Shown: positions 1 to 8,847, numbered from the stretch's first letter. The stretch is DNA of 64,000 nt from Ruminococcus flavefaciens AE3010 (GCF_000526795.1 NZ_JAGT01000001.1:2454001-2518000); one strand, 5' to 3'. Notes: generated from the sequence alone by a model not told the origin. A program made the numbers and translations.

Positions 1-615
1 GACAGGCTGCACCGCCCTGAACACCTCGGCGGTATGCTCCGCTATTTTACGGGAGAAAAGCTCCGCAGGATCGCTGACCTTGGTGTAAAGACTAAGCCCC
101 TTTTTAATAAAGAAGCGCTCCAGCTCAGGTACGGGACAGGGCTTTTTACGCTTGTACTCGTCGCCGCCAAGTGTGAGCCCATAGTTTTCAACAAGTTCAT
201 CCACCATGTTGATAAAGGACTCTGCATCTTCAAGAAGTCCGCTGCGGAAGCGCTCCATAACGGCGGCTTCGGGCTTTGAGATACGGAAGCCGAACTCCGC
301 ACCCTCGGGAGAGAGCTCAAAATACAAAGTGGGAGTTTTGTTCCAGTACCACGCCTCATAGCGGACGTATATCCACATGGTATCGCGGTAGTGGAGATAG
401 GGCGCGAAGTTCTCGTCGCGGTAAATCCTGCCCACCTTGTACATCATGCCGTCGGTATCAGCGAATGGCGCAAAGAGCTCCTCACCCAGAGCCTTCATGG
501 GCTCGAATATCTTCTCGGTGTATATGGACTTGCGGGGCTCGAACCAGTCCTTATTGTTGTTGTGTCTTATACCAAGCAGGAATTCAAGAGCTTCCTGCGA
601 AAAACCTTGAAACAT
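1..615 (-). CDS. DUF2461 family protein (3' end outside window)
   Basis: Reading from an ATG at 615 the frame stays open for 205 codons to the window edge, so only the C-terminus is missing. The N-terminus (FLLGIRHNNNKDWFEPRK) carries the Asn-rich NNNKDWF signature of the DUF2461/TIGR02453 family, followed by a conserved stretch ending in YKVGRIYRDE and HYRDTMWIYV. An AGGAG ribosome site lies 7 bases before the ATG. The family is widespread in bacteria and has no settled biochemical role; most members are about 210-230 residues, so little is lost. Family assignment is by motif recall; function is not known. Confidence 0.75.
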   Translation of the reverse strand, partial: MFQGFSQEALEFLLGIRHNNNKDWFEPRKSIYTEKIFEPMKALGEELFAPFADTDGMMYKVGRIYRDENFAPYLHYRDTMWIYVRYEAWYWNKTPTLYFELSPEGAEFGFRISKPEAAVMERFRSGLLEDAESFINMVDELVENYGLTLGGDEYKRKKPCPVPELERFFIKKGLSLYTKVSDPAELFSRKIAEHTAEVFRAVQPV

Positions 616-900
616 TGTGTTCTCCTTTTGTAAATTCGTCGATACGTATACGGGCGGCGGAACGCCGCCCATACAGTGTGTTCATGTTATTTTTTGAGTA
701 AGGTGCGGACTGCCAAAGGCAGCCCCCCTACAGCGCGGAGTCCGAGGCGGCGTTCCCTACATTTCGGCGGATAATATCCACCCCTACTATGATACTCCAT
801 ATAAACGGGCACGTCAAGCTGTTTTTATTGGATGCAGTATAACTATTGTGCTGGTAATATATCATTTATTGCTGACTTTTATTTATTTGTGCAAAATTTG
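616..900. repeat. Intergenic cluster of REP-like hairpins
   Basis: No gene is seen here. At least four short imperfect palindromes lie at 651-674, 704-730, 735-760 and 765-786. Most end in CCCTAC on the plus strand, i.e. they are GTAGGG-headed hairpins read on the minus strand. They belong to the same family as the hairpins near 7.1, 8.8, 20.2, 20.4, 37.2, 39.7, 43.1 and 49.4 kb. Confidence 0.7.
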
Positions 901-909
901 CGTTGTTAG

Positions 910-938
910 TTTACTTCCTTTGGTGATAATGATATACT
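910..938 (+). promoter_or_regulatory. Candidate promoter of the CotH-dockerin gene
   Basis: TTTACT at 910-915 and TATACT at 933-938 are separated by 17 bases. This would give a start near 945 and a leader of about 165 bases before the gene. It is a sequence match only. Confidence 0.55.
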
Positions 939-958
939 GAAATTGCCAAATATCCCTA

Positions 959-983
959 TATATTGAACTTCAAGTTCAATATA
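959..983. promoter_or_regulatory. Perfect 12-bp-arm palindrome in the leader of the CotH gene
   Basis: TATATTGAACTT and AAGTTCAATATA flank a single central base. The site lies about 14-38 bases downstream of the predicted transcription start, so it could be an operator or an RNA hairpin. No regulator is assigned. Confidence 0.6.
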
Positions 984-1112
984 CACTGTTTTTATTTTCA
1001 GTTTGGTTTAAGATTATTTTAAGACTACTTTTTTATTATCTACTTAAGATATATCGAAGAAACGGGCGATAATAAGCTCAAAACATGAAAAATTACAATG
1101 GAGGGACGTTTT

Positions 1113-4100
1113 ATGTTCAAGAAATCAGCTAAACGAACAGGTGCAGGTATCATGAGCCTTGCTATGCTTATGGGCGCAGCAGGTCTTCTTCCTGCAAGTC
1201 AGGCAGCAGCTGCGGATACTGTTACCATCAACGAGGTTTGCCCTAAGAATACTACCTATGCGGCTCCCGACGGCAATATGTACGACTGGATCGAGCTCTA
1301 CAACGGCTCGGGCAGCGCTGTGGATATCAGCGGCTGGGGTATCACAGATAAGGCAGATAACCCCTATCGCTTCACTATCCCCGATGGTACCACTCTTCAG
1401 GCAGGCGGCAGAAAGATAATCTTCTGCGACGGCACAGCAGGCGAGACCAATAAGGAGATCGCTCCTTTCGGTCTTTCAACAAGCGGCGAAACTCTTACTC
1501 TCACAGATAAATCAGGCAATATCGCCTCACAGATAACATTTGAGGATATGGCTAAGGACACTTCCTACGGTCAGTATCCCGACGGCAGCGGCGAGTTCTA
1601 TGTGCTCTCAGCTTCTCCCGACGCAGCCAACAAGGCTCCCGAGGGCTCAAACGCTGTAAGAACTCCCTCTTTCTCAGCTGAGAGCGGCTTCTATGACAAC
1701 GGCTTCTCACTCTCTATCGAGGTTCCACAGGGCACTACAGTTTATTATACAACAGACGGAAGCGATCCTACTACTTCCTCAGAAAAATATGGTTCTCCTC
1801 TCACAATAAAGGACATGACCAGCGAGCCCAACAAGTACAGCGCAAGAACTGATATCACAGCTTATACCGATATCCTTGCTCCCGACGAGGGCGTACTCAA
1901 GGCAGCTGTAGTTCGTGCAATCGCTGTTGACTCTCAGGGCAGAGCAAGCGACATCATCACAAAGACATACTTCGTTGGCTCCGCTAACGTTGAAAGATAC
2001 AAGAAGATGAAGGTCATCTCACTTGTTACAGACCCCGATAACCTCTTCGACTACGACAAGGGTATCTACGTTCTCGGTAAGGTATACGACCAGGGCGGCG
2101 GAGGCATGACCTTCCCCGGCATGGGCAACTGGGGCGGCCAGCAGGGCGGCATGAATTTCGGCGGTCAGCAGCAGGGCGGTGTCAACATTGGCGGACAGCA
2201 GCAGGGTAACGCTCAGCAGGGCGATGCTGCTCAGCAGTGGGCCAACTTCGACATCAATAACGTCAACGGAAACTTTAACTGGAGCGGTAACGGCGATATA
2301 CAGCTCGGCGGCGCAGGCGGTCCTGTTGTAACTGCCGATGAGGATACCGCAGGTGCAGTAGCAGGCGGTCTCGGCAACTTCGGTCAGGTAAACGGCGGTG
2401 ACGCTCAGCAGGGCGGCGCAGGCGGCTTTGACTGGAGCCAGTTCGGCGGAGCTGCAGGCGGCAACGGTGGAGCAGCAGGCGGTGCAGGCGGCTTCGACTG
2501 GAGCCAGTTCGGCGGTGCAGCAGGCGGCGACGGTGGCGCAGCAGGCGGTGCAGGCGGCTTCGACTGGAGTCAGTTCGGCGGAGCAGCTGGCGGTGACGGC
2601 GGCGCAGCAGGCGGCGGCTTCATGGGCGGCGGCGGAATGGGAGATTTCGCATTCATGTCACAGGCTAACTACAACCAGAAGGGCTCAGAGTGGGAGCGTC
2701 CCGCAAACATCGAGATCTTCGAGAACGGCAAGAGCGTAGTTTCCCAGAACGTAGGCATCAGAACAAAGGGTGCTGCTTCACGTGCATGGGCTCAGAAGAG
2801 TTTCAACATCTTCGCTCGTATGGACTACGGCAAGAGCAGCGTTGAATATGACCTCTTTGAGGGCAAGTCAACCAAGGAAAAGAACAACAAGGTCATCGAT
2901 TCATTCGACGGCTTCACAATAAGAAACGGCGGAAACGACAACATGGCAGGCTTCTTCCGTGATTCTGTTAACCAGTCCCTCGTAAGCGACAGAGATATGG
3001 CTACTCAGGCTACAAGCGAGTGCATACTCTTCATCGACGGCGAGTTCTGGGGCATCTATCAGCTCATGGAGAAGTACAACACAGACTACTTCAAGTCACA
3101 CTACGGCATCAAGAAGAATGACGTTGCTTTCATCAAGAATAACTCCCTCGAGGACGGCAACGATCAGGATCTTACAGAGTGGAACAGTCTCCTCAGCCAG
3201 ATCGCAAGTGCAGATATGACAAGCGACGCAGCTTATCAGCAGATAGCTGATAAGCTCGATATCCAGAGCTTTATCGACTACTTCGCAGCTCAGATCTACT
3301 GGGCTAACAAGGACTGGCCAAGCAACAATACAGGTGTATGGCGCGCAAATACAGTTGATCCCGAGAATCCTTACGCAGACGGCAAGTGGCGTATGGTTCT
3401 GTTCGATACGGAGTATGCTTCAAGCCTTGCTGACAAGATAAACGAGACAGGTCCTACCTACAACAGCTTCAGCCAGTTCGGCGGCGCAGGCGGCGGAATG
3501 GGCGGCTTTATGGGCGGCTTCGGTATGGGCGGCGGCTCACTCAGCGGCGCATTCACAAACCTTATGAAGAACGCAGAGTTCAAGAAGCAGTTCGAGCTCA
3601 GCTTCATGGATATGGCAAACTACAACTTCGATACAAAGAAGACCACAGAGGCTATCAACTACTACAAGGGCTTCAAGCAGCAGATACTTGATACATACAA
3701 GCGCTTCCCCTCATCTAAGCACACTCACAACGAGCAGACCTTTGACGAGGATTATCAGCTCCTTGAGACCTTCTACAACACAAGATACAGCAACGTTACA
3801 AGCCAGATGAAGTCATATATGAGCCTTACAGGAAGCCTTGCAAGCGTTACAGTAAACAACGACGGCAGCAAGGGCTCAGTAAAGTTCAACACTATCAACC
3901 TTGACGACTCAATCAGCTCATGGACAGGTAAGTACTTCACAGACTACCCCGTAACTGTAAAGGCTACAGCCAAGGAAGGCTACAGCTTCGATCACTGGGA
4001 GGTAACAGGTGCTGAGGTAAGCAATACATCATCAGACGAGATAACAGTTCCCGTAAGCGAGGGCGTATCTATCAAGGCTGTATACAAGGAGGGCGGCAGT

Positions 4101-4445
4101 GCTCCTGTAATAACAACTACAAAGCCCGTGACTACTACAAAGCTCACAACTACTACAACAGCTCAGGTAACATTCACAACAACAAAGCCCGTCAACTCAA
4201 AGGTAACAAAGTACGGCGACGCTAACAACGACGGTCAGGTAGACCTTTCAGATGCAGTTATCATCATGCAGAGCCTTGCTAACCCAAATAAGTTCGGTAT
4301 CAGCGGTTCAGATGCTCACCACATCACTGAGGTCGGCTATGCAAACGCTGACGTAACAGGCAACAATGACGGTGTTACAAATGCCGATGCACAGGCTATA
4401 CAGAGCTACCTCCTCGGTATCGTAAAGGAGCTCCCCACTAAATAA
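1113..4445 (+). CDS. Secreted CotH-family protein with lamin-tail domain and C-terminal dockerin
   Basis: 1110 residues. A lysine-rich signal peptide ends near ASQAAAA. A lamin-tail domain follows (about 35-160, NEVCPKN, WIELYNGSG), then a chitobiase C-terminal-like domain (YYTTDGSDPT). The CotH kinase-like core (GIRTKGAASRAWAQKSFN, DWPSNN, KWRMVLFDTEY) is interrupted by a Gly/Gln-rich insert at about 325-510. Next come an InlB-like repeat domain, a Thr-rich linker and a dockerin with two calcium loops (DANNDGQVDLSD and DVTGNNDGVTNA). CotH proteins with dockerins are known in ruminococcal cellulosomes; the dockerin implies scaffoldin docking, and spore CotH is an atypical protein kinase. The start is set at 1113 because GGAGGG at 1100-1105 is correctly spaced; an in-frame ATG at 1098 overlaps that site. 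Confidence 0.88.
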   Translation: MFKKSAKRTGAGIMSLAMLMGAAGLLPASQAAAADTVTINEVCPKNTTYAAPDGNMYDWIELYNGSGSAVDISGWGITDKADNPYRFTIPDGTTLQAGGRKIIFCDGTAGETNKEIAPFGLSTSGETLTLTDKSGNIASQITFEDMAKDTSYGQYPDGSGEFYVLSASPDAANKAPEGSNAVRTPSFSAESGFYDNGFSLSIEVPQGTTVYYTTDGSDPTTSSEKYGSPLTIKDMTSEPNKYSARTDITAYTDILAPDEGVLKAAVVRAIAVDSQGRASDIITKTYFVGSANVERYKKMKVISLVTDPDNLFDYDKGIYVLGKVYDQGGGGMTFPGMGNWGGQQGGMNFGGQQQGGVNIGGQQQGNAQQGDAAQQWANFDINNVNGNFNWSGNGDIQLGGAGGPVVTADEDTAGAVAGGLGNFGQVNGGDAQQGGAGGFDWSQFGGAAGGNGGAAGGAGGFDWSQFGGAAGGDGGAAGGAGGFDWSQFGGAAGGDGGAAGGGFMGGGGMGDFAFMSQANYNQKGSEWERPANIEIFENGKSVVSQNVGIRTKGAASRAWAQKSFNIFARMDYGKSSVEYDLFEGKSTKEKNNKVIDSFDGFTIRNGGNDNMAGFFRDSVNQSLVSDRDMATQATSECILFIDGEFWGIYQLMEKYNTDYFKSHYGIKKNDVAFIKNNSLEDGNDQDLTEWNSLLSQIASADMTSDAAYQQIADKLDIQSFIDYFAAQIYWANKDWPSNNTGVWRANTVDPENPYADGKWRMVLFDTEYASSLADKINETGPTYNSFSQFGGAGGGMGGFMGGFGMGGGSLSGAFTNLMKNAEFKKQFELSFMDMANYNFDTKKTTEAINYYKGFKQQILDTYKRFPSSKHTHNEQTFDEDYQLLETFYNTRYSNVTSQMKSYMSLTGSLASVTVNNDGSKGSVKFNTINLDDSISSWTGKYFTDYPVTVKATAKEGYSFDHWEVTGAEVSNTSSDEITVPVSEGVSIKAVYKEGGSAPVITTTKPVTTTKLTTTTTAQVTFTTTKPVNSKVTKYGDANNDGQVDLSDAVIIMQSLANPNKFGISGSDAHHITEVGYANADVTGNNDGVTNADAQAIQSYLLGIVKELPTK
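2413..2615 (+). repeat. In-gene tandem repeats (about 66 bp unit)
   Basis: Three near-identical units encode GGFDWSQFGGAAGG followed by a Gly/Ala-rich spacer, inside the larger low-complexity insert of the CotH gene. A shorter Gly/Met/Phe-rich insert lies near 3470-3550 in the same gene. Confidence 0.85.
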
Positions 4446-4470
4446 GCTATCTACAAATTACCACCTCATA

Positions 4471-4507
4471 AAAAACAGCGAAGAATTGATCTTCGCTGTT
4501 TTTTTAT
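4471..4507. terminator. Rho-independent terminator between convergent genes
   Basis: Arms AACAGCGAAG and CTTCGCTGTT with a 7-base loop, followed by a T run. An A run before the stem means it can also serve the minus-strand response regulator. Confidence 0.85.
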
Positions 4508-4514
4508 ATAAGGT

Positions 4515-5141
4515 TCAAGACTTTACTTCCGTGTAATAATATACTGCAAGCTGAGTTCTGTCGCGGAGCTCCAGCTTGTCGAGGAGATTGCTTATATAAT
4601 TTCGGATAGTGCCCTCGCCGAGAAATATCTTCTCGGATATTTCCTTGTTGCTGAGCCCAAGAGCCACAAGCTCCATTATCTCCCGCTCCTTGTCGCTTAT
4701 GCCGTGAGCTGCAAAGTCGAACTTCTTCTTGGGTACGACCAGCTCGGGGAGCTTTGTGATTATCTTGTCGCCGAATATGCTCTGTCCGCGCATTACCGCG
4801 TCAAGGGCAGGAGCTATGCCGTCGAAGTCCTGCTTTAATATGTAGCCCTTTGCCCCCATATTCAGCGCCTTTACTATGTATTCATCATCGGAAAAGGTAG
4901 TGAGATAGAGTATCTTCGCCTCGGGAGCTTCTTTCAGTATGATCTCGCCTGCTTCAATGCCCGTCATGCCGTCCATACGGATATCCATGAGCATAATATC
5001 GGGACAGTGCTGACGGTAGAGCTCTATAGCTTCCTCGCCGCTTGAACCCATGGCGGCAACTGTGACCTTTCCCGTACTTTCCAGTATTGTTTTCAGCGAC
5101 AGCGCTACAAGCTTGTCGTCGTCTATTACTACTATGTTCAT
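4515..5141 (-). CDS. NarL/LuxR-family response regulator
   Basis: 208 residues. An N-terminal receiver domain (MNIVVIDDDK) has the likely phospho-acceptor Asp53 in MLMDIRMDG and a Lys in GYILKQ. A C-terminal LuxR-type helix-turn-helix follows (about 150-205, ISDKEREIMELVALG, KEISEKIFLGEGT). The start at 5141 is chosen because an AAGGAGTT site precedes it; an upstream in-frame extension would run through repeat DNA and is unlikely to be coding. The sensor kinase gene lies immediately upstream on the same strand, separated by a hairpin-forming element (5172-5290). The regulated genes are not evident. Confidence 0.9.
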   Translation of the reverse strand: MNIVVIDDDKLVALSLKTILESTGKVTVAAMGSSGEEAIELYRQHCPDIMLMDIRMDGMTGIEAGEIILKEAPEAKILYLTTFSDDEYIVKALNMGAKGYILKQDFDGIAPALDAVMRGQSIFGDKIITKLPELVVPKKKFDFAAHGISDKEREIMELVALGLSNKEISEKIFLGEGTIRNYISNLLDKLELRDRTQLAVYYYTEVKS

Positions 5142-5171
5142 AATAACTCCTTTATTGCGCATTCGCGCAAA

Positions 5172-5290
5172 AGTTAACAGTTGAGAATTGAGAGTTGAGA
5201 GTTGTGGAGTCGCCTGCGGCGACATTATTTAAATAATGTGAGCAAAGCGAACTCATTAACTCTAAACTCTCCACTCTCAACTCTAAACTA
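5172..5290. repeat. MITE-like element with degenerate heptad terminal inverted repeats
   Basis: The left end is a run of GAGAGTTGAGAGTTG-type units and the right end its approximate inverse (CTCTCAACTCTAAACT). Between them are two smaller palindromes, GTCGCC/GGCGAC and ATTATTTAAATAAT. The element sits exactly between the kinase and regulator genes. There is no coding capacity. Similar heptad runs occur near 7371-7410 and 13227-13322. Confidence 0.6.
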
Positions 5291-5293
5291 ATA

Positions 5294-6352
5294 TTACTTG
5301 GGTATGGATACAAATATCTTGAACCCCTCCGCTGAGGTGGTAAAGCTTATCCTGCCTTTCAGCGCTTCAACTCGGTCACGCATATTCTTCAAGCCTATGC
5401 CGCTTTCCTTTATCTCGGAGCAGCTGCCGTTGTCCTCCAGCATGAGCTGATAGAACCCGGGGTGCTCGCGGACTATAATGCTTATCTTATCTCCCGTGGA
5501 GTGCTTCACCGCGTTGGAAAGCCCCTCCTTTATGACGCCTATCATGCAGAGCTTCACATTGCCTGCCATACTCTCGCTTACGTCGCAGTCCAGCGTTACG
5601 CTGAACCTGCTGTCAACAGTGCTTATGCTGTCCTCGATGACCTTTTTCAGGTCTATGGAGTCATCGTGGAGATCGTGAACGCTCTCGCGGATACTGGTCA
5701 TGGCGCTGTCGAGGGTAGTTTTCAGGCTTTCCAGCGGCTCGCGGAGCTGCTCGTCCTTGTTGATGATGAGGAGCGCTCCCGACTGGAGCAGCGAACGCGT
5801 CAGCATATGCCCCACATTGTCGTGTATCTCACGGGCGATGCGGTTTCGCTCCTTTAGTGTGGCAAGGTGTATCTCGTTATCCTGCGCCTGCGCAAGGCGG
5901 AGATTCTGTTCGGCAAGCTGTCTGTTCTTTCCCGCTATCTCGTCACGGAGCAGCGTCAGCTTGGTGACGGTCTGTTCAAGTCCCGACACACGAAGATATA
6001 TTATCACAGTAACTGCAATAGCCGCAATTATCATAATTATCTGCAATACCTTTATTTCGCCGAGTTTTCCGAATACCAAAACGGCAGGCATTACCAGCCA
6101 CCATTTTTTCTCCCATAGGGCATCGTAAAGCATAAGGGGCAGCATGCACAAGAAAAGCGGAAATGCTCCGCAGAGCATCGAACAGGCGGCAATAATAACA
6201 GAAGCTGCCGTTCTGCCCGTCAGGAGCTGTGCAGCCGCAGAAGCCGTAACTGCCGCAAGAGTCAGTATAACAGGCTCAATGAAGCTGTCGCTCAGAGTCA
6301 GGCTCATCATGCACATGACAAGGATAGCTATCTTGTCTATAAGTCTGTTCAA
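5294..6352 (-). CDS. NarL-type sensor histidine kinase (HisKA_3)
   Basis: 352 residues from a TTG start at 6352. Several hydrophobic segments in residues 1-120 form a membrane domain without a large extracellular part, followed by a coiled-coil linker. The dimerisation domain has REIHDNVGHMLTR with phospho-acceptor His177. An HATPase domain follows (N box NAVKHS, G boxes DNGSC and GIGLKNMRDR). TTG at 6352 is preceded by AAAGGTGG at a good distance; a GTG at 6394 extends the frame but has no ribosome site. It pairs with the response regulator downstream, with the repeat element in the gap. The signal sensed cannot be told from sequence. Confidence 0.87.
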   Translation of the reverse strand: MNRLIDKIAILVMCMMSLTLSDSFIEPVILTLAAVTASAAAQLLTGRTAASVIIAACSMLCGAFPLFLCMLPLMLYDALWEKKWWLVMPAVLVFGKLGEIKVLQIIMIIAAIAVTVIIYLRVSGLEQTVTKLTLLRDEIAGKNRQLAEQNLRLAQAQDNEIHLATLKERNRIAREIHDNVGHMLTRSLLQSGALLIINKDEQLREPLESLKTTLDSAMTSIRESVHDLHDDSIDLKKVIEDSISTVDSRFSVTLDCDVSESMAGNVKLCMIGVIKEGLSNAVKHSTGDKISIIVREHPGFYQLMLEDNGSCSEIKESGIGLKNMRDRVEALKGRISFTTSAEGFKIFVSIPK

Positions 6353-6519
6353 TCTCACACCACCTTTCCGCCGAAATGTTTTGTGTAATTTCACTTACAA
6401 TTATTATATCATATTTTTCCCGTTAAATCAATGTTTGCGAAGAAATATCACTCTGTGAGCATAATACTGATATAGCGCAGATACAGAGCAATATAGTCCT
6501 AATTATATTTCACAGACGG

Positions 6520-6697
6520 GTGGAAAAGTTTTCAACACGGTGTTGAATAGAGTGTGGATTCATATGTTCTATTGTTGAAAACTCTGTTGAAAGGGTGGAA
6601 AACAACGTAAAATACACTTTCTGGAAGCAGTAAAAAGTTGAAAAGCCTGTGGATAATCAGGGAAAATGAGTAAACAATAAAAACACGCTGTGGAAAA
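6520..6697. other. Cluster of DnaA-box-like motifs
   Basis: This 340-bp gap holds a perfect DnaA box, TGTGGATAA at 6648-6656. GTGGAAAAG (6520), TGTGGATT (6553), GGTGGAAAAC (6594) and TGTGGAAAA (6689) lie in the same orientation. An inverted TTTTCAACAC/GTGTTGAATA pair is at 6529-6549, and TGTTGAAA motifs are at 6573 and 6585. The same inverted pair occurs beside dnaA at 23.69 kb. Confidence 0.55.
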
Positions 6698-6735
6698 CGA
6701 ATCAACAGCGATACCATGTAAAGGATATGATTTGT

Positions 6736-7101
6736 ATGAAAAAGGTTTTAGCAATATGCTCCATATTTTTTACGGTTTGTGCAACTCTTACAGGCTGCGG
6801 AGACAATAACGACGGCCATTACACCGACGACGGAAACGGCGCAGTTATCGAAGACAGCACAACTGAAAAAAGATACGAGAGCACTACCGAGCCAACCAGA
6901 ACCAATACCGTTAAGGACCGCGTTGACGACGCTGCTGACGGTATAGGCGACGCAGGCAAGGATATTGTGGGCGGTGCAGGTGATGCAGGGAAGGACATCA
7001 TCGACGGCGCTCAGGACGCCGTGGACGACGTTATAGACGGTCTTGACGGCGATAAAGAGGATAACACCAAAGTCACAACAACCGATAAAGCGGACAGATA
7101 A
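6736..7101 (+). CDS. Small putative lipoprotein
   Basis: 121 residues. The signal peptide ends in the lipobox LTGC, so the mature protein should be lipid-anchored outside the membrane. The rest is acidic and of low complexity, with amphipathic repeats of the type GDAGKDI/GDAGKDII/DAVDDVIDGLDG, probably helical. The start at 6736 has an AAAGGA site 10 bases upstream; an ATG at 6727 is too close to it. No family is recognised. The gene stands alone between the DnaA-box-like cluster and a terminator. Confidence 0.7.
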   Translation: MKKVLAICSIFFTVCATLTGCGDNNDGHYTDDGNGAVIEDSTTEKRYESTTEPTRTNTVKDRVDDAADGIGDAGKDIVGGAGDAGKDIIDGAQDAVDDVIDGLDGDKEDNTKVTTTDKADR

Positions 7102-7103
7102 AC

Positions 7104-7130
7104 AAAGGCGGACTTAATGTCCGCCTTTTC
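7104..7130 (+). terminator. Rho-independent terminator after the lipoprotein gene
   Basis: AAAGGCGGAC and GTCCGCCTTTT arms around a 5-base loop. Confidence 0.85.
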
Positions 7131-7393
7131 TGAGCCGTTAGCCTTGTAGGGGCTGCCTTTGGCGGCCCGTCTTAATTTCATAGAAACCTGCGGACGCCCC
7201 TACAGCGCGGAGCCCGCGCCGCCTAACCACGTTATCACTCGCAAGCTCGTTCACTCTCATCAAAACCGTTAATCTGCTTTCGCTTACGGCGCTATTATGT
7301 AAAATGAACGCCGCCCCTACATGATGTTACATGAACGTTGAGTGCGGACGACCAGTGGTCGTCCCTACATTCTCAATTCTAAATTCTAAATTC
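7131..7393. repeat. REP-like hairpins and A/T heptad run
   Basis: No gene is seen. GTAG-headed hairpins lie at 7146-7169 and, inverted, at 7346-7368 (a perfect GGACGACCA/TGGTCGTCC stem followed by CTAC). Partial copies sit at 7190-7215 and 7308-7321. Degenerate TTCTCAATTCTAAA units follow from 7371 into the end of the dipeptidase gene. Confidence 0.65.
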
Positions 7394-8749
7394 TCAATTC
7401 TCAATTAATAAAGCTTGCATGGCTTCCGCCATTATTTCCGCGTTTTTCAGCAGATTCTCCACGGTTATGAACTCGTCGGGACAGTGCATATGACCGTCCT
7501 CATTGGGGAACTCCGCACCGAAAGCTACTCCGCCATCTATTTCGTGTACATAAGTGCCGCCGCCGATAGCGATACAGCGTCCCTTATTACCCGTGACCCT
7601 CTCATAGGTTTTCAACAATGTTTGCACAAATGTTGAATTCTCGTCAGTGCAGTGAGGCTCCACACCCTCGCAGGAGTCTATCTCAAAGCCCGCATCACGG
7701 AGTTTTCCGCATATCATCGCGCTTATCTCAGCCTTTGTGCGGTCAAGTGGGAAGCGTATGTCGATACCGCCGCAAAGTCTGCCGTTTTTGGTATTCAGCA
7801 TGGACAGCACACAGGTCATATCTCCTGATATATCGTCGCGGAAGCCCAGTCCGCAGCTCTTGCCGTTAAACTCGCCGTGAGGGAAGAGCTTTCTCAGCTC
7901 GTCTATAGGCTCACAGGCAACTATCCTCGACTCAAGGAACTTCGTTATAGCATTTTCGCCCTTTTCGGGAGTTGAAGCATGAGCGGAAATACCGTTTATG
8001 GTATCAATATGAGTCTGCTTCTCGGTTATTTTGGTGGTTTTTCCCGTTTTTGAATCGAAAATGACTCCGCAGCCCCTTTTCGGATCAAATGTTGAAGTTA
8101 TCCTGCACTCTGACGGGACAGCATTTATAACTGTACCTGCCTTGATTTCAACAGGCATAGACCAGTAAGTTGAAAAGTACACCCTCAGCATACCCTTTTC
8201 GGCGTTTATAAGGGGGTACTCGCCGTCGGGAGTGAACACCATTGGCGGCAAATCACGCTTTTTGCGGTAGTAGGCAAGGTCAGCGGAGCCGTTCTCCTCA
8301 TTGGTGCCGAAGATAAGGCGTATGCCCTTTTTCAGGGGCAGTCCCAGCTCCTTTACGGCTCTTGCGGCAAAGAGAGCCGCAACGGCAGGTCCCTTATCGT
8401 CGATAGCGCCTCTGCCTACAAGCTTGTCGGTGTCGGGCTCATATCGCAGTACATAGGGGTCTGTTGTCCAGCCCGTACCAACGGGGACAACGTCCAAGTG
8501 AGTGAGCACTGCCAGCTCAGCAGGCATATCGTTTATATCCGCCGAGCCTGCGTAGTTATCCACATTCTCCACGGTAAAACCATACTCCTCACACTTTTTC
8601 AGCATAGTTTCCAGAGCTCTTGCAGGCTCTCTGCCGAATGGACAGCCCTCCTCTGCCTCGCCCTGAACGCTGGGTATTGCCACTAATTCAGCAAGGAAAT
8701 CTATCATTTCCTGCTTGTGGGCTTCAAGATAATCTCTGATCTTACTCAT
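7394..8749 (-). CDS. M20-family dipeptidase (PepV/Sapep type)
   Basis: 451 residues, the usual length of PepV-like enzymes. Metal-site motifs are visible: HLDVVPVG near residue 85, GRGAIDDKGP, FGTNEENGS, and GGGTYVHEIDGG near the C-terminus. The family hydrolyses dipeptides in the cytoplasm with two divalent metal ions, and this protein has no signal peptide. AGGAGAT precedes the ATG. Unlinked to other peptide-metabolism genes. M20 membership is secure; the exact substrate range is inferred. Confidence 0.88.
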   Translation of the reverse strand: MSKIRDYLEAHKQEMIDFLAELVAIPSVQGEAEEGCPFGREPARALETMLKKCEEYGFTVENVDNYAGSADINDMPAELAVLTHLDVVPVGTGWTTDPYVLRYEPDTDKLVGRGAIDDKGPAVAALFAARAVKELGLPLKKGIRLIFGTNEENGSADLAYYRKKRDLPPMVFTPDGEYPLINAEKGMLRVYFSTYWSMPVEIKAGTVINAVPSECRITSTFDPKRGCGVIFDSKTGKTTKITEKQTHIDTINGISAHASTPEKGENAITKFLESRIVACEPIDELRKLFPHGEFNGKSCGLGFRDDISGDMTCVLSMLNTKNGRLCGGIDIRFPLDRTKAEISAMICGKLRDAGFEIDSCEGVEPHCTDENSTFVQTLLKTYERVTGNKGRCIAIGGGTYVHEIDGGVAFGAEFPNEDGHMHCPDEFITVENLLKNAEIMAEAMQALLIEN

Positions 8750-8780
8750 GATAATCTCCTATAAATTTGCAAATAGTTAT

Positions 8781-8804
8781 CGGGCGGCGGAACGCCGCCC
8801 CTAA
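8781..8804. repeat. REP-like hairpin
   Basis: GGGCGGCG and CGCCGCCC arms, almost the same hairpin as at 651-674, located just upstream of the dipeptidase gene. Confidence 0.6.
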
Positions 8805-8817
8805 ACAGTGATATAAC

Positions 8818-8847
8818 ACAAAAAACCGCAGTATATCTACTGCGGTG
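8818..8847 (-). terminator. Rho-independent terminator after the ABC ATPase gene
   Basis: On the minus strand ACCGCAGTA and TACTGCGGT pair around a 4-base loop and are followed by a T run. Confidence 0.8.

Noticed and set aside
276..701. Plus-strand frames at the window start
   Set aside because: They are antisense to the DUF2461 gene, which has a ribosome site and family motifs.
2413..2615. Regular repeats that might suggest a CRISPR array
   Set aside because: The units are contiguous, in frame and encode GGFDWSQFGG; there are no spacers and no cas genes.
6532..6754. Two minus-strand frames of 61 codons in the DnaA-box-like gap
   Set aside because: No ribosome site, low-complexity A/T coding, overlap motif clusters; considered chance frames.
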